Assembly: GCF_000235625.1 (NCBI RefSeq)
Contig: NZ_AGTR01000034.1
Coordinates: 62,001 to 126,000 of the forward strand
Direction of reading: 5' to 3'
Origin: Marinobacter manganoxydans MnI7-9
GTDB taxonomy: Bacteria > Pseudomonadota > Gammaproteobacteria > Pseudomonadales > Oleiphilaceae
DNA: 64,000 nt
The position numbers were made by a program, and so were the translations under genes. The notes under the pieces were generated by a model. It ran no database searches. It was not told the DNA's origin and worked only from the letters and a program-made list of their open reading frames with translations. How positions within the stretch are numbered: position 1 is the stretch's first letter; the number at the start of each line of letters is the position of its first letter. This document shows positions 1 to 8,613 of this stretch, piece by piece.

Positions 1-234
1 CAGCGCCTCGGGCGGGTGAACTATGTGGTGTTCAATTTCCTGGCGATGGTTGGTCTGACCATGCTGTTCCAGCTGGATTTCTTGCGGATTCAGTGGGTTG
101 GCGCCCTGGTGATTGCGCTGTATTTTGGCTGCCTCGTCTATATCCTGGCGAACAAGCGAGCAGAAGTGGCTGCCATTAAAGCGTCACCGAAAGAAAATAT
201 TCTGGACTTTGGAAAGATTGAACTGGCTGGCTAA
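1..234 (+). CDS. C-terminal part of an integral membrane protein (cut by window start)
   Basis: The frame is open from the first base, so only the 3' end of the gene is visible and its start lies upstream. The 77 visible codons contain two hydrophobic stretches, around NYVVFNFLAMVGLTMLF and WVGALVIALYFGCLVYIL, then a charged tail ending IELAG. This is the membrane C-terminus of a transporter or enzyme. No family motif can be recognised from this piece and I assign no function. It lies about 160 bases upstream of ahpC on the same strand. Confidence 0.6.
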   Translation, partial: QRLGRVNYVVFNFLAMVGLTMLFQLDFLRIQWVGALVIALYFGCLVYILANKRAEVAAIKASPKENILDFGKIELAG

Positions 235-271
235 GACCCCATAAACGGGGTGGCGGAAAAATTCCCTTCAG

Positions 272-304
272 AAGCCAGGGATAGGTTTTTTCTATCCCTG
301 GCTT
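272..304. promoter_or_regulatory. Perfect 13-bp hairpin with an OxyR-like ATAG-N7-CTAT core, upstream of ahpC
   Basis: AAGCCAGGGATAG at 272-284 is exactly complementary to 292-304, with a T-rich 7-base loop. No T-run follows the 3' arm, so it is not a standard intrinsic terminator, though it could end the upstream gene. The centre reads ATAG-N7-CTAT (281-295), the spacing of one OxyR half-site. A second half-site at the expected 7-base spacing is not seen on either side. It lies about 95 bases before the ahpC start codon. Confidence 0.4.
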
Positions 305-396
305 GGGAATTATCAATTTTATCCGCACCGCCGATATCCGTACTGTAGGCGCCACAAAGTCATTAACTCATGAATCCATCAACAAGGAGTTCTTTA

Positions 397-960
397 ATGG
401 GCATCATTAACAGCGAGATCAAACCGTTCAACGCTACCGCCTTCAAAAACGGCGAGTTCGTTGAAATCAGCGAAGCAGACGTGAAAGGCAAGTGGGCGGT
501 ATTTTTCTTCTACCCGGCCGACTTTACCTTCGTGTGCCCGACCGAGCTGGGCGACGTGGCTGACAAGTACGAAGAGCTGCAAAAGCTGGGCGTTGAAGTA
601 TTCTCCGTGTCTACCGACACGCACTTCACCCACAAGGCATGGCACAGCAGCTCCGAGACCATCGGTAAGATTAACTACTACATGGTTGGCGACCAGAACG
701 GCACCATCACCAACAACTTTGGTGTGATGCGCGAAGGTCAGGGCCTGGCAGACCGCGCTACCTTCCTGATCGATCCGGACGGCGTTATCCAGGCCATGGA
801 AATCACTGCTGAAGGTATCGGCCGTGACGCAGACGACCTGATGCGCAAAGTGAAAGCCGCTCAGTACGTTCGCAAGAACCCTGGCGAAGTATGCCCGGCC
901 AAGTGGAAGGAAGGCGAAGAAACGCTGACTCCGTCACTGGACCTGGTTGGCAAGATCTAA
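397..960 (+). CDS. ahpC: Alkyl hydroperoxide reductase subunit C (typical 2-Cys peroxiredoxin)
   Basis: This cytosolic peroxidase reduces H2O2 and organic hydroperoxides and is recycled by AhpF. The product is 187 residues, the usual family length. The peroxidatic Cys47 lies in FTFVCPTE and the resolving Cys166 in GEVCPAKW. The start is the ATG at 397, because AAGGAG at 384-389 is correctly spaced before it and the protein then begins [11 protein letters not shown] as in known AhpC. An in-frame ATG at 370 is rejected. The gene ends at a strong terminator. Its partner ahpF lies 1.5 kb away, behind two opposite-strand genes, so the two are separate transcription units here. Confidence 0.97.
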   Translation: MGIINSEIKPFNATAFKNGEFVEISEADVKGKWAVFFFYPADFTFVCPTELGDVADKYEELQKLGVEVFSVSTDTHFTHKAWHSSSETIGKINYYMVGDQNGTITNNFGVMREGQGLADRATFLIDPDGVIQAMEITAEGIGRDADDLMRKVKAAQYVRKNPGEVCPAKWKEGEETLTPSLDLVGKI

Positions 961-990
961 GCTCTCCTGACGGAAAGCTTGGTTACAAAA

Positions 991-1015
991 AACCCCGGAA
1001 AATCCGGGGTTTTTT
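991..1015. terminator. Bidirectional intrinsic terminator between ahpC and the peroxiredoxin gene
   Basis: AACCCCGGA at 991-999 pairs with TCCGGGGTT at 1003-1011 around a short loop. A T-run follows on the plus strand and an A-run precedes it, so the hairpin can end transcription of both convergent genes, ahpC and the minus-strand peroxiredoxin. Confidence 0.85.
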
Positions 1016-1037
1016 ATGTCTGATGAAAAAGTGAGGT

Positions 1038-1514
1038 TCAAAGAGCCTCTAGGATGGTTTCGGCGCTGGTCTGGTCCAATCCCTGGGCGTCGATATTCAG
1101 CAGCTCGACCTTGCCGTCGTTCACGATCATGGCGTAGCGCTGGCTACGAATGCCCATGCCGTTCGCAGTCCGATCCTGGGTCAGATCCAGAGCCTTGGCG
1201 AACTCTGCCACGCCATCGGCCAGCATGACGATTTCTTCGGCGTTGTGGGCCTTGCCCCAGGCGTCCATTACAAACGCGTCGTTTACTGACGTGCAAACGA
1301 TGCTGTCGATGCCCTTGGCCCGCAGTTTGTCCGCATTTACCACAAAACCGGGTAAATGGGCGGCTGAACAGGTGGGGGTAAACGCGCCGGGTACAGCAAA
1401 CAGAACGGCTTTCTTGCCGGCAAAGAGTTCACTGGTACGGACTTTCTCAGGGCCTTTTTCGCCCATTACCTGAAGTTCGATGTCTGGCAGGGTATCACCC
1501 GGCTGAATTGGCAT
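1038..1514 (-). CDS. Peroxiredoxin of the PRX5/type II family
   Basis: This is a thiol peroxidase of 158 residues, the size of stand-alone bacterial PRX5 proteins. The peroxidatic Cys49 sits in VPGAFTPTCSAAH, the family signature, and a second Cys74 lies in SIVCTSVND. In this family the oxidised enzyme is usually reduced by glutaredoxin or thioredoxin; no fused glutaredoxin domain is present. The start is the ATG at 1514, where MPIQPGDTLPD matches the usual N-terminus; a longer frame upstream lacks family sequence. The start lies inside the 3' end of the DUF3581 gene (20-base overlap), implying co-transcription and probable translational coupling. Confidence 0.93.
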   Translation of the reverse strand: MPIQPGDTLPDIELQVMGEKGPEKVRTSELFAGKKAVLFAVPGAFTPTCSAAHLPGFVVNADKLRAKGIDSIVCTSVNDAFVMDAWGKAHNAEEIVMLADGVAEFAKALDLTQDRTANGMGIRSQRYAMIVNDGKVELLNIDAQGLDQTSAETILEAL

Positions 1515-2250
1515 TGCTATGGTCTCCGCTGTTGTCCTTGTTGAAATAGTCGGCACCCCGGGCCTTGAGGCGATAGAACTCTTCAATTACGCCGGCCATC
1601 GCCTCGGCACAGTAGGGCCGCAGACCACTTAATACGAGCCGTTTGGTCACTTCGCCCACTGGTTTGTGATCGGCGGTCAGACGGTATTCCAGAAGAACGT
1701 TACCCCGTTTACCGGCTGCCTCCAGGGTGGCGTTGTGCAATTCCAGCCCGGGCGAGGGCAGATCCAGATTCTCCAGGGCCAGGCTCATGCTCTCGTACAT
1801 CACCATGGGGCGATCAGGATTGAACATCACCCCGTTAGACTCCATCAAAGGTTTCAGGGTATGGGGGAAGTTCTTGCCGGAGGCCGCCACATAGGCACGG
1901 GTGATGGTCTCGATCAACTCCTCATCCCGGGTTGTCGCGCCGCTGCGGGCCACCTCGATATAGACTTTGCCGGCGTCGTCACAGACGTCAATGGTGTTTT
2001 CGGTTTCAACGAACTTGAGCGGCACATTCTCTCCAAGCAGGCTGCGGAACCGGAAGGTCATGTTCTCCGACAGCCCGAACCGGGCGAGCACAATGGCGAA
2101 AAGCAGGTCTCCTGGAACGCAGAAACGGCGGGCATCCGGGTCGTGGATGGGATTGAAATCCCCCGCGATTTCCTTGGCGAACTGGCTTGCCTGCAGGGCG
2201 GAAATTACGACGTGTCCGTCCTGGACGGAGTGGAAACGGTCTAGAAACAT
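1495..2250 (-). CDS. DUF3581 family protein
   Basis: The 251-residue protein opens MFLDRFHSVQDGHVVISA and contains AGDFNPIHDPDARRF and CVPGDLLFAIVLARFG, segments typical of the gammaproteobacterial DUF3581 family as I remember it. No signal peptide or membrane segment is seen, so it is probably cytosolic. The NPIHD-type segment recalls MaoC/hot-dog dehydratases, but that is only a hint of fold, and the function is unknown. The gene overlaps the start of the downstream peroxiredoxin by 20 bases and is divergent from ahpF, which suggests a link to peroxide defence. A 9-bp inverted repeat lies just upstream. Confidence 0.8.
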   Translation of the reverse strand: MFLDRFHSVQDGHVVISALQASQFAKEIAGDFNPIHDPDARRFCVPGDLLFAIVLARFGLSENMTFRFRSLLGENVPLKFVETENTIDVCDDAGKVYIEVARSGATTRDEELIETITRAYVAASGKNFPHTLKPLMESNGVMFNPDRPMVMYESMSLALENLDLPSPGLELHNATLEAAGKRGNVLLEYRLTADHKPVGEVTKRLVLSGLRPYCAEAMAGVIEEFYRLKARGADYFNKDNSGDHSNANSAG

Positions 2251-2276
2251 GCTTTGCCTATTCTGGATACCAGAGA

Positions 2277-2305
2277 ATGATGTTGCGACGATATGACAAC
2301 ATCAT
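2277..2305. promoter_or_regulatory. Inverted repeat in the DUF3581/ahpF divergent region (candidate operator)
   Basis: ATGATGTTG at 2277-2285 and CAACATCAT at 2297-2305 are perfect complements separated by 11 bases. The site starts 27 bases before the DUF3581 start codon, where a repressor would cover the promoter. The protein that binds it is not known from the sequence. Confidence 0.4.
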
Positions 2306-2460
2306 ACTGCGGCAGGCTTTCGGTGGATATGCGCTATTGGTCAAGCCCCGAGCAGCGGTGAATCTGGAGGTATAGCAAAGCCCTATCAAACAGTTTGGGT
2401 CAATTAATTTGAGCATTGAGTGGCGGGGCCGTATTGTTGCACCAACTCAACTTAACCACC

Positions 2461-2477
2461 GTATTTGATTCAAATAC
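2461..2477. promoter_or_regulatory. 17-bp palindrome just before ahpF (candidate operator)
   Basis: GTATTTGATTCAAATAC is a perfect palindrome with 8-base arms and a single central base, 16 bases before the ahpF ribosome-binding site (AAAGGAG at 2493-2499). It does not fit the ATAG-N7-CTAT pattern of OxyR or a Fur box. Position and symmetry suggest an operator in the ahpF leader or promoter. Confidence 0.4.
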
Positions 2478-2509
2478 TTAGTTCCGAAATTTAAAGGAGA
2501 AGTCAGACT

Positions 2510-4096
2510 ATGTTGGATGCCAATATCAAGGAACAGCTCAAGGCCTACATGGACAAGCTGCAGCAGCCGATTGAGCTGGTTGCGGCCTATGACGACAGCA
2601 AGAAGTCCCAGGAACTCCGGGAGCTGCTGGAAGAGCTGGAGCCGATGTCTTCCAAGATCAGTCTCCGCACTGAAGAATCGAATGACGTGCGTCGTCCGTC
2701 CTTCGCCATCAACCGAGTAGGCACCGATACTGGCGTTCGCTTTGCGGGCATCCCCATGGGCCACGAGTTTACTTCCCTGGTGCTGGCCCTGCTGCAGGTG
2801 GGTGGTCATCCCTCCAAGGCGTCCCAGGATGTGATCGAGCAGATCCAGTCTCTGGAAGGCCGGTTCGAGTTTGAAACCTACTTCTCCCTGTCGTGCCAGA
2901 ACTGCCCGGACGTGGTTCAGGCCCTGAACCTGATGAGCGTGTTGAACCCGAACATCACGAACACCTCGATCGATGGGGCCCTGTTCCAGGATGAAGTGGA
3001 GCAGCGCGAAGTCATGGCGGTTCCCAGCGTTTACATGAACGGTGAGCCCTGGGGCCAGGGCCGTATGACCCTGGAAGAAATTGTTGCCAAGCTGGACACC
3101 AGCTCCAGCGAGAAAGACGCCGAGAAAATCAATCAGAAAGACGCCTTTGAGGTCCTGATCATTGGTGGCGGCCCGGCTGGCGCTTCTGCTGCTATCTACG
3201 CTGCGCGGAAGGGCATTTCCACCGGCATCGCGGCCGAGCGTTTCGGTGGCCAGGTAGCTGACACCATGGGCATTGAGAACCTGATTTCCGTACCCTACAC
3301 CGAGGGTCCGAAACTGGTGGCGGCCATGGAGCAAAACGTCAAGGAATACGACGTGGATATCATGAACATGCAGCGCGCCGAGAAGCTGATCCCGGCGTCA
3401 CGCCCTGGCATGCTCCACCAGGTAAGGCTCGAAAACGGTGCCACTCTCAAAGCTCGCAGCCTGGTGCTGTCCACCGGTGCCCGCTGGCGCCAGATGGGCG
3501 TTCCGGGAGAGGAAGAGTACCGCAACAAGGGTGTGGCCTACTGCCCGCACTGCGACGGCCCCCTGTTCAAGGGCAAGCGCGTGGCGGTAATCGGTGGCGG
3601 TAACTCCGGTGTCGAAGCAGCCATCGATCTGGCCGGTATCGTGGGCCATGTAACCCTGATCGAATTCGGTGCCGAGATGCGCGCTGATGAGGTGTTGCAG
3701 AAGAAACTGCGGAGTCTGAAGAACGTGGAGATCATCACGTCCGGACAGACCACCGAGATTACCGGGGAGAATGGCAAGGTCAACGGTCTGAATTACACCG
3801 ACCGCACCTCTGGTGAGCAGCACCACATCTCCCTGGAAGGTGTGTTTGTACAGATCGGCCTGGTGCCCAACACCGAATGGCTGAAGGGTGACATCGAACT
3901 GAGCCAGCACGGCGAGATCATCGTCAACGACCGCAACGAAACCTCCATTCCGGGCGTTTTTGCAGCGGGTGATGCGACGACCGTGCCTTACAAGCAGATC
4001 GTGATCTCCATGGGCGAAGGTTCCAAAGCCGCTCTCAGCGCCTTTGACTTCCTGATCCGCAATTCTGTGGACGAGAGCGAAGACGAAGCGGCGTAA
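2510..4096 (+). CDS. ahpF: Alkyl hydroperoxide reductase subunit F (NADH-dependent AhpC reductase)
   Basis: This flavoprotein passes electrons from NADH through FAD and two CxxC centres to AhpC. The 528 residues match the family. An N-terminal tandem-thioredoxin-like domain carries C129-Q-N-C132, followed by an FAD site near residue 218 ([10 protein letters not shown]), the thioredoxin-reductase-type YCPHCDGP redox centre, the NAD site [10 protein letters not shown], and the C-terminal FAD contact [10 protein letters not shown]. The start ATG has AAAGGAG 11 bases upstream. It forms its own unit, ended by a strong terminator. Confidence 0.97.
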   Translation: MLDANIKEQLKAYMDKLQQPIELVAAYDDSKKSQELRELLEELEPMSSKISLRTEESNDVRRPSFAINRVGTDTGVRFAGIPMGHEFTSLVLALLQVGGHPSKASQDVIEQIQSLEGRFEFETYFSLSCQNCPDVVQALNLMSVLNPNITNTSIDGALFQDEVEQREVMAVPSVYMNGEPWGQGRMTLEEIVAKLDTSSSEKDAEKINQKDAFEVLIIGGGPAGASAAIYAARKGISTGIAAERFGGQVADTMGIENLISVPYTEGPKLVAAMEQNVKEYDVDIMNMQRAEKLIPASRPGMLHQVRLENGATLKARSLVLSTGARWRQMGVPGEEEYRNKGVAYCPHCDGPLFKGKRVAVIGGGNSGVEAAIDLAGIVGHVTLIEFGAEMRADEVLQKKLRSLKNVEIITSGQTTEITGENGKVNGLNYTDRTSGEQHHISLEGVFVQIGLVPNTEWLKGDIELSQHGEIIVNDRNETSIPGVFAAGDATTVPYKQIVISMGEGSKAALSAFDFLIRNSVDESEDEAA

Positions 4097-4124
4097 TCGA
4101 CTCAATGCCGCCTGATGAGAGAGA

Positions 4125-4155
4125 AAGGCACCGGAGCAATCCGGTGCCTTTTTTT
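4125..4155 (+). terminator. Intrinsic terminator of ahpF
   Basis: AAGGCACCGG at 4125-4134 pairs perfectly with CCGGTGCCTT at 4141-4150 and is followed by a T-run to 4155. Confidence 0.9.
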
Positions 4156-4269
4156 CAAATCCCCATATTTAACAAGGTTTTTCTGGCGTATAGAAAACGA
4201 CATTGCCATACTGCGGAACCTGTATGAAAAATAGTCATTTATTTGTCGTCATGGACTGATGCGCGAGTC

Positions 4270-5040
4270 ATGAAACGCTACCTCTCTGGATTTCGGGTAC
4301 TCCTGTTTGCCGCAGTCATACTGAGTACGCCTGCTGTGGCCGATCCGGTGATCCGGATCGCGGTTCCAGATATCACCAGCCTGCTGACCGAAAACCGGGA
4401 TGGTGTTTACCAGAGAATCCTGCACAGGGCCCTGGAAGGCCTTGATGTGCCTGTGACCGAGCAGTTCTTTCCCTACAAACGGGCCATGATGGTATTCGAG
4501 CAGCATGGCGCAGACTGCATCTATTCCTTCACCGAGGTCCTGGAGCGTCGACTGGGCGACGACGCGGTTATTGCCAGTTTTCCACTCGGCAAATTCACCT
4601 ATTACCTGTTCACCCCGCAGGACGCAGATCCCATCAGTTCCCTGTCGCAAGTGGAGGGGAAAACCGTGGGTGCGGTTATTGGTCATGAGACCTATCTGGA
4701 CGGAGTGCTGGAGGGCCACGACGTTAATGTGATCTGGTCGAAGAGCGATGCCCAGAACCTGGCCATGCTCGAGCACCAGAGATTCGGCGCCATGATTGCT
4801 GCGGTTCCGGATGTCAGGCCTTTCATGGACGAGCTCAGCTACGATCCGAAGACGCCCCTTCTTGAAAGTTACGATCGGCTTACCTGCCACAACACCGAAG
4901 CCAACCGGCAGTTCCTGGGCAAGCTCTCGGCTCGGATGAAGAGCCTCAAAGAAGCCGGGCTCTACGAACAATTGGCCGGTCAGCTCTACGTTGAGTTTGA
5001 AGACCCCGCTCCGGCCGCTGAACATTCCCCTCTGAACTGA
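4270..5040 (+). CDS. Periplasmic solute-binding protein, family 3-like (orphan)
   Basis: The 256-residue protein has a clear signal peptide (MKRYLSGFRVLLFAAVILS, cleavage probably after AVA) and the two-lobed pattern of amino-acid-type binding proteins, including IRIAVPD at the mature start and VEGKTVGAVIGHETYLDGVL in lobe two. The start is the ATG at 4270; a TTG nine codons earlier would put charged residues before the signal peptide. No permease or ATPase gene lies nearby, so it may not serve an ABC importer. Such orphan proteins can be accessory or sensory. The substrate is unknown. Confidence 0.8.
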   Translation: MKRYLSGFRVLLFAAVILSTPAVADPVIRIAVPDITSLLTENRDGVYQRILHRALEGLDVPVTEQFFPYKRAMMVFEQHGADCIYSFTEVLERRLGDDAVIASFPLGKFTYYLFTPQDADPISSLSQVEGKTVGAVIGHETYLDGVLEGHDVNVIWSKSDAQNLAMLEHQRFGAMIAAVPDVRPFMDELSYDPKTPLLESYDRLTCHNTEANRQFLGKLSARMKSLKEAGLYEQLAGQLYVEFEDPAPAAEHSPLN

Positions 5041-5142
5041 GACATTGGTTACGGATCTCCGCTTGTGTGTTACACGACAGGTCGGTAGCTTAGGCCCCTT
5101 AAAAGCCAACTCTGCCAGGTCGTCCAGAGGGTGATTCGTTCC

Positions 5143-6297
5143 ATGAGGTCTTATCCAGCCCGCTTTCTGATCAGTTTCCTGCTCCTGCTTTCAGTTCCTA
5201 TGGCGAACGCCGGCCCAAGGCCCAGCGTTGTTTTTCTGTCGCCGGATGATTCCCGTTTCTGGCAACTGGTGGCCGGTTTCATGGAAGCGGTGGCGGAGGA
5301 TCTCGAGGTTGACCTGGAGGTTCAATACGATCGGGAGAGTCATCGATTCAGCTACCTTCGCATGGCGAAGGACGTGCTGAGCCGTGAAGATAAGCCGGAC
5401 TACCTGCTGTTCATGTGCAAGGAGCATGTTACCGAATCCATGCTCAGGCTCGCGGATGGGGCCGGTGTAAAGACGTTTACCTTCAATACCGATGTGCCTG
5501 ACGCTGCTCGAGCCAGCATCGGTATGCCCCGAAGCGTCTTGTCGGGCTGGCTCGGCCATCTTTCGCCGGACAATATTGCCGCCGGCCGTTCTCTGGTAAC
5601 GCTGCTGGGCAAACAGGCCGAACAATTGGGGCTGGCCTCCGGCCCCAGTATTCCCATGGTCGCCCTCTCGGGAACCCTTGATTCGTCTGCCACCAAGGAC
5701 AGGAATGGAGGGCTGCTGGCGGCTGCGGTCCAGCAGCGCAGCGAGCTTATGCAACTGGTGTACGCCAACTGGAGCGGCACGCTGGCCCGTGAAAAAACGG
5801 AGGTCCTGCTGAAGCGCTATCCGAATACTGTCTCAATCTGGAGCGCGAGTGATGGCATGGCACTGGGCGCGATTGAAGCCGCTCGAAATGCCGGCCGGAC
5901 GCCGGGCAAAGATCTGTTGGTGGGCGGCGTAGACTGGGAACCTGAGGCCCTGGAAAGTATCCGGCAGGGGGAGTTGCTGGTCAGCCTGGGCCGGCATTTC
6001 ATGGGTGGTGGGCTTGCCTTGCTCCTGCTGCATGATTATCACCATGGCCGGGATTTCGGGGATATGTCACCGGACTATGTTTTCCGCTACAAGCTGGAAC
6101 CTGCAACCCGTGACAATGTTGAGCGGGTGCAGCGCATTATGGACTCGAAGAATTGGAGCGCCATTGATTTTAGGCGCTTCAGCCGCGTTGGTGAGACTGA
6201 TACCGGGAAAACAGTGCCCGATTCTGATGCCGTGCTGGATGCGATAACTGGGGCGCTGGCAGGGCAGAGAGCAGACACGGTAGCGAGGAGAGAATAA
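5143..6297 (+). CDS. Periplasmic binding protein of the sugar/LacI-like type (orphan)
   Basis: The 384-residue product has a signal peptide (ARFLISFLLLLSVPMANA) followed by a type 1 periplasmic-binding fold. It opens SVVFLSPDDSRFWQLVAGF, has FTFNTDVP in the first lobe and SIWSASDGMALGAIEAA plus LLVGGVDWEPEALESI in the second, a pattern of Peripla_BP_4 sugar or autoinducer-2 binders. A GTG at 5131 is an alternative start. It follows another orphan binding protein on the same strand after about 100 bases, and no transporter components are near. A role as ligand-binding partner of a sensor is possible but not shown. Confidence 0.8.
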   Translation: MRSYPARFLISFLLLLSVPMANAGPRPSVVFLSPDDSRFWQLVAGFMEAVAEDLEVDLEVQYDRESHRFSYLRMAKDVLSREDKPDYLLFMCKEHVTESMLRLADGAGVKTFTFNTDVPDAARASIGMPRSVLSGWLGHLSPDNIAAGRSLVTLLGKQAEQLGLASGPSIPMVALSGTLDSSATKDRNGGLLAAAVQQRSELMQLVYANWSGTLAREKTEVLLKRYPNTVSIWSASDGMALGAIEAARNAGRTPGKDLLVGGVDWEPEALESIRQGELLVSLGRHFMGGGLALLLLHDYHHGRDFGDMSPDYVFRYKLEPATRDNVERVQRIMDSKNWSAIDFRRFSRVGETDTGKTVPDSDAVLDAITGALAGQRADTVARRE

Positions 6298-6321
6298 GGT
6301 CCTCCTGGATTCGAGCAGGCT

Positions 6322-6996
6322 TTAGGGGCTCGATATGTCCTGCACCAGACTGCCTTTCGGAGCTTCAGGCTCCTCTTCCTCGGCAAAGAGATGACTGTAG
6401 GCCGCCCGGACACCAGAGACGATAAACTCATGAGGCACGTCGTCGAACAGGCCATGGTCGTTCACATACTCCATGTGCGCGTGGCCATCCTCGGTGTACT
6501 CCTGGAACATGGAATCGTGCACCCCATCGAATTCCAGCGGCTCCACCTTCATCAGCTCGCACAGTTGCCGATTGAACGCCGGCGTCGCCTTGACCCATTG
6601 GCCGTTCAGGAACAGCTCGATATACCCGTGCATACGGAAAATGTCCGACCGCAGCCATTCGATCAGTTTCGGGCTTGAGAGATGGTTGCGTACATCGGCC
6701 AGGCCGAGGCGGCTGGGAACGCCAATCGAGCGAGCTGCCGCGCCCAGGAGAACCGCCTTGGGAATGCAGTAGGTTTCGCCGCTTTCCAGAGCGTAGCTGG
6801 CACTGAACGTGTTGGCATCGGTCCGGAACACGTAGGGGTTGTAGCTGATGCTGTCACGAACAGCGAGATAGAGCGCCTTGATCTGCTCCACCGGCTCATC
6901 AGGAACTCCCTCCAGCTCTGACTCGATCCAGGCCTGCAGCCGGGGATGGTCATAGTCAAAAAAGGCGGTGGGCTGGAGATAGCGTTCCATAGTCAT
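6322..6996 (-). CDS. Transglutaminase-like superfamily protein with altered third catalytic residue
   Basis: The 224-residue cytosolic protein has the transglutaminase-like core: a Cys in GETYCIPKAVLLGAAARSIG (C77) and a His in MHGYIELFLNGQWVKATP (H123). In active members the strand after the His ends in a DPT-type Asp; here the same place reads ATPAFN, so the Asp appears to be replaced by Thr. It may be inactive as a protease or use another residue. It stands alone between the binding-protein genes and an RNA methyltransferase. It belongs to the same superfamily as the two transglutaminases of the 30-37 kb cluster, but not to their group. Confidence 0.8.
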   Translation of the reverse strand: MTMERYLQPTAFFDYDHPRLQAWIESELEGVPDEPVEQIKALYLAVRDSISYNPYVFRTDANTFSASYALESGETYCIPKAVLLGAAARSIGVPSRLGLADVRNHLSSPKLIEWLRSDIFRMHGYIELFLNGQWVKATPAFNRQLCELMKVEPLEFDGVHDSMFQEYTEDGHAHMEYVNDHGLFDDVPHEFIVSGVRAAYSHLFAEEEEPEAPKGSLVQDISSP

Positions 6997-7106
6997 CAGT
7001 CCGGTCTCGGGATCAGACTCTGATCGTGCTCAATTGGCAAGGCACAGGCAATGGCGGTTTCCGCCAGAACGATTGGGGAAAGTGCTCAGAGCATGGGGTT
7101 TGCAGT

Positions 7107-7835
7107 CTAAAGGTCCCGCATTAATTCGTAGGTGCACATATTCACCGCCGAGGCCAGGTTCAGGGACTCGATCTGCCCCTGGCCTTGAATGCTGTACGGC
7201 ACCGCCTTCAATTGATCGAGGGCCTCCCGCGGCACACCCCGGGCTTCGTTGCCGAACAGATAACAGTCGTGTTCCCTGAAGCCACGGGATGCCATCGAAC
7301 CGCCATTGAGGTCGAGGCAGGCAAGGCTCTGGTATCGGTCGACAAGGCTTGTCAGAGCAACGTCGGTTTCGAGAGGGACGTGAAAGAGCGCCCCCATGCT
7401 GGCACGCACCACCTTCGGGTTGAAGGGGTCGACACTGCCCGGGCTTAGCAGGCACCGGAAACCGCCGAACCAGGCCAGAGTGCGCAGTATGGTTCCCAGG
7501 TTACCGGGGTCCTGAACCTCGTGCAGATAAATCGCTTTCTCGCCGGGCACAGGTTCCGCCGGGCGCTTCGGCATGGGCACCACCGCCAGAATCCCCTGGG
7601 GTGTTCGGGTGTCGGCGAGCTGTGCCATCTGGCGATCGCTGATGACATGGGTTCTGAACGGGCTCTGCCAGTGCTCATAGGCCCCGGTGACGTAAAGTTC
7701 CGAAGCCTTCAGAGCAGGTTGGCCGTCGGTGGCTTTCTGCAGCTCAAGAACCAGGTGTTCGCCCTCAACCAGATAGTGGCCAAACGACTGCCGGTACTTT
7801 TTCTGGTGCAGCTTTTTGATGTCGGCCAGATTCAC
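7107..7835 (-). CDS. RNA 2'-O-methyltransferase, SpoU/TrmH family
   Basis: This is a SAM-dependent, knotted (SPOUT) methyltransferase acting on tRNA or rRNA ribose. All three SpoU motifs are visible in 242 residues: EVQDPGNLGTILRT, LFGNEARGVP and SLNLASAVNMCTYEL. The N-terminal part (KKYRQSFGHYLVEGEHLV) is the usual substrate-binding extension. The start codon is GTG, with a GGAGA-type site upstream. The exact nucleotide target cannot be read from sequence. It is divergent from rlmE, another RNA ribose methyltransferase. Confidence 0.9.
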   Translation of the reverse strand: MNLADIKKLHQKKYRQSFGHYLVEGEHLVLELQKATDGQPALKASELYVTGAYEHWQSPFRTHVISDRQMAQLADTRTPQGILAVVPMPKRPAEPVPGEKAIYLHEVQDPGNLGTILRTLAWFGGFRCLLSPGSVDPFNPKVVRASMGALFHVPLETDVALTSLVDRYQSLACLDLNGGSMASRGFREHDCYLFGNEARGVPREALDQLKAVPYSIQGQGQIESLNLASAVNMCTYELMRDL

Positions 7836-7991
7836 GAAGGCGGTCTCCCGTCAGGTGGGCGTGGTGGGTTCTGAAAAATCACAGAATTCAGGCAGGATTG
7901 TACGTGTGGCCGTCCCGGTTGTCAGGATTTTGCCGCCGCCCGGCGCGGCACGTACAATTGGCGCCTGGCTTTCCCGTTGTGAAGAGACCCC

Positions 7992-8612
7992 ATGGCCCGA
8001 TCCAAAAGCAGTAACCGCTGGCTTGAAGAGCACGTCAACGACCCCTTCGTGAAACAGGCGCAGGTAGATGGCTACCGCTCCCGCGCCAGTTACAAGCTTC
8101 TTGAAATCAACAAGAAGGACCGTTTGATCCATCCCAACATGGTGGTTGTGGATCTGGGCTCGGCGCCCGGTGGCTGGTCCCAGGTGGCGGCCAAACTGGT
8201 GGGCCACAAAGGCCGCGTGATTGCCTCCGACATCCTGCCCATGGATGCCATTGCCGGCGTGGATTTCATCCAGGGTGATTTCACCGAAAACGACGTATTC
8301 GAGTCGATCATGGCCACCCTGGGTGGTGACCCGGTGGACGTGGTGATTTCCGACATGGCGCCGAACATCAGCGGCGTGACCGTTGCCGACCAGGCCGCCT
8401 CCATGTACCTGGTGGAACTGGCCCTGGACATGGCAAGCCAGGTACTCAAGCCCAAAGGCAGCTTCCTGGCCAAGGTTTTTCAGGGCGAAGGGTACGACGA
8501 GTACCTGAAATCGGTACGTGCTGTCTTCGACAAGGTTGTGGTGCGCAAGCCGGATTCCTCCCGCTCACGCTCCCGGGAAGTCTACATCCTCGGCAAGGGC
8601 TTCAAGGGCTGA
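7992..8612 (+). CDS. rlmE: 23S rRNA (uridine-2'-O-)-methyltransferase RlmE (FtsJ/RrmJ)
   Basis: RlmE methylates U2552 in the ribosomal A loop of 23S rRNA. The 206-residue protein has the SAM motif DLGSAPGGW at 54-62 and the catalytic tetrad K35, D121, K161, E196, offset by three from E. coli K38-D124-K164-E199. In E. coli the gene precedes ftsH. Here it faces a deacetylase-family gene and their stop codons are one base apart. Confidence 0.97.
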   Translation: MARSKSSNRWLEEHVNDPFVKQAQVDGYRSRASYKLLEINKKDRLIHPNMVVVDLGSAPGGWSQVAAKLVGHKGRVIASDILPMDAIAGVDFIQGDFTENDVFESIMATLGGDPVDVVISDMAPNISGVTVADQAASMYLVELALDMASQVLKPKGSFLAKVFQGEGYDEYLKSVRAVFDKVVVRKPDSSRSRSREVYILGKGFKG

Positions 8613-8613
8613 T

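Noticed and set aside
370-396. Upstream ATG for ahpC at 370
   Set aside because: The AAGGAG site lies between this ATG and the next one at 397, and the 397 start gives the conserved N-terminus.
7052-7066. TGGCGG-TTT-CCGCCA hairpin between the transglutaminase-like and RNA methyltransferase genes
   Set aside because: The stem is short and has no T-run on either strand, so I do not call it a terminator.
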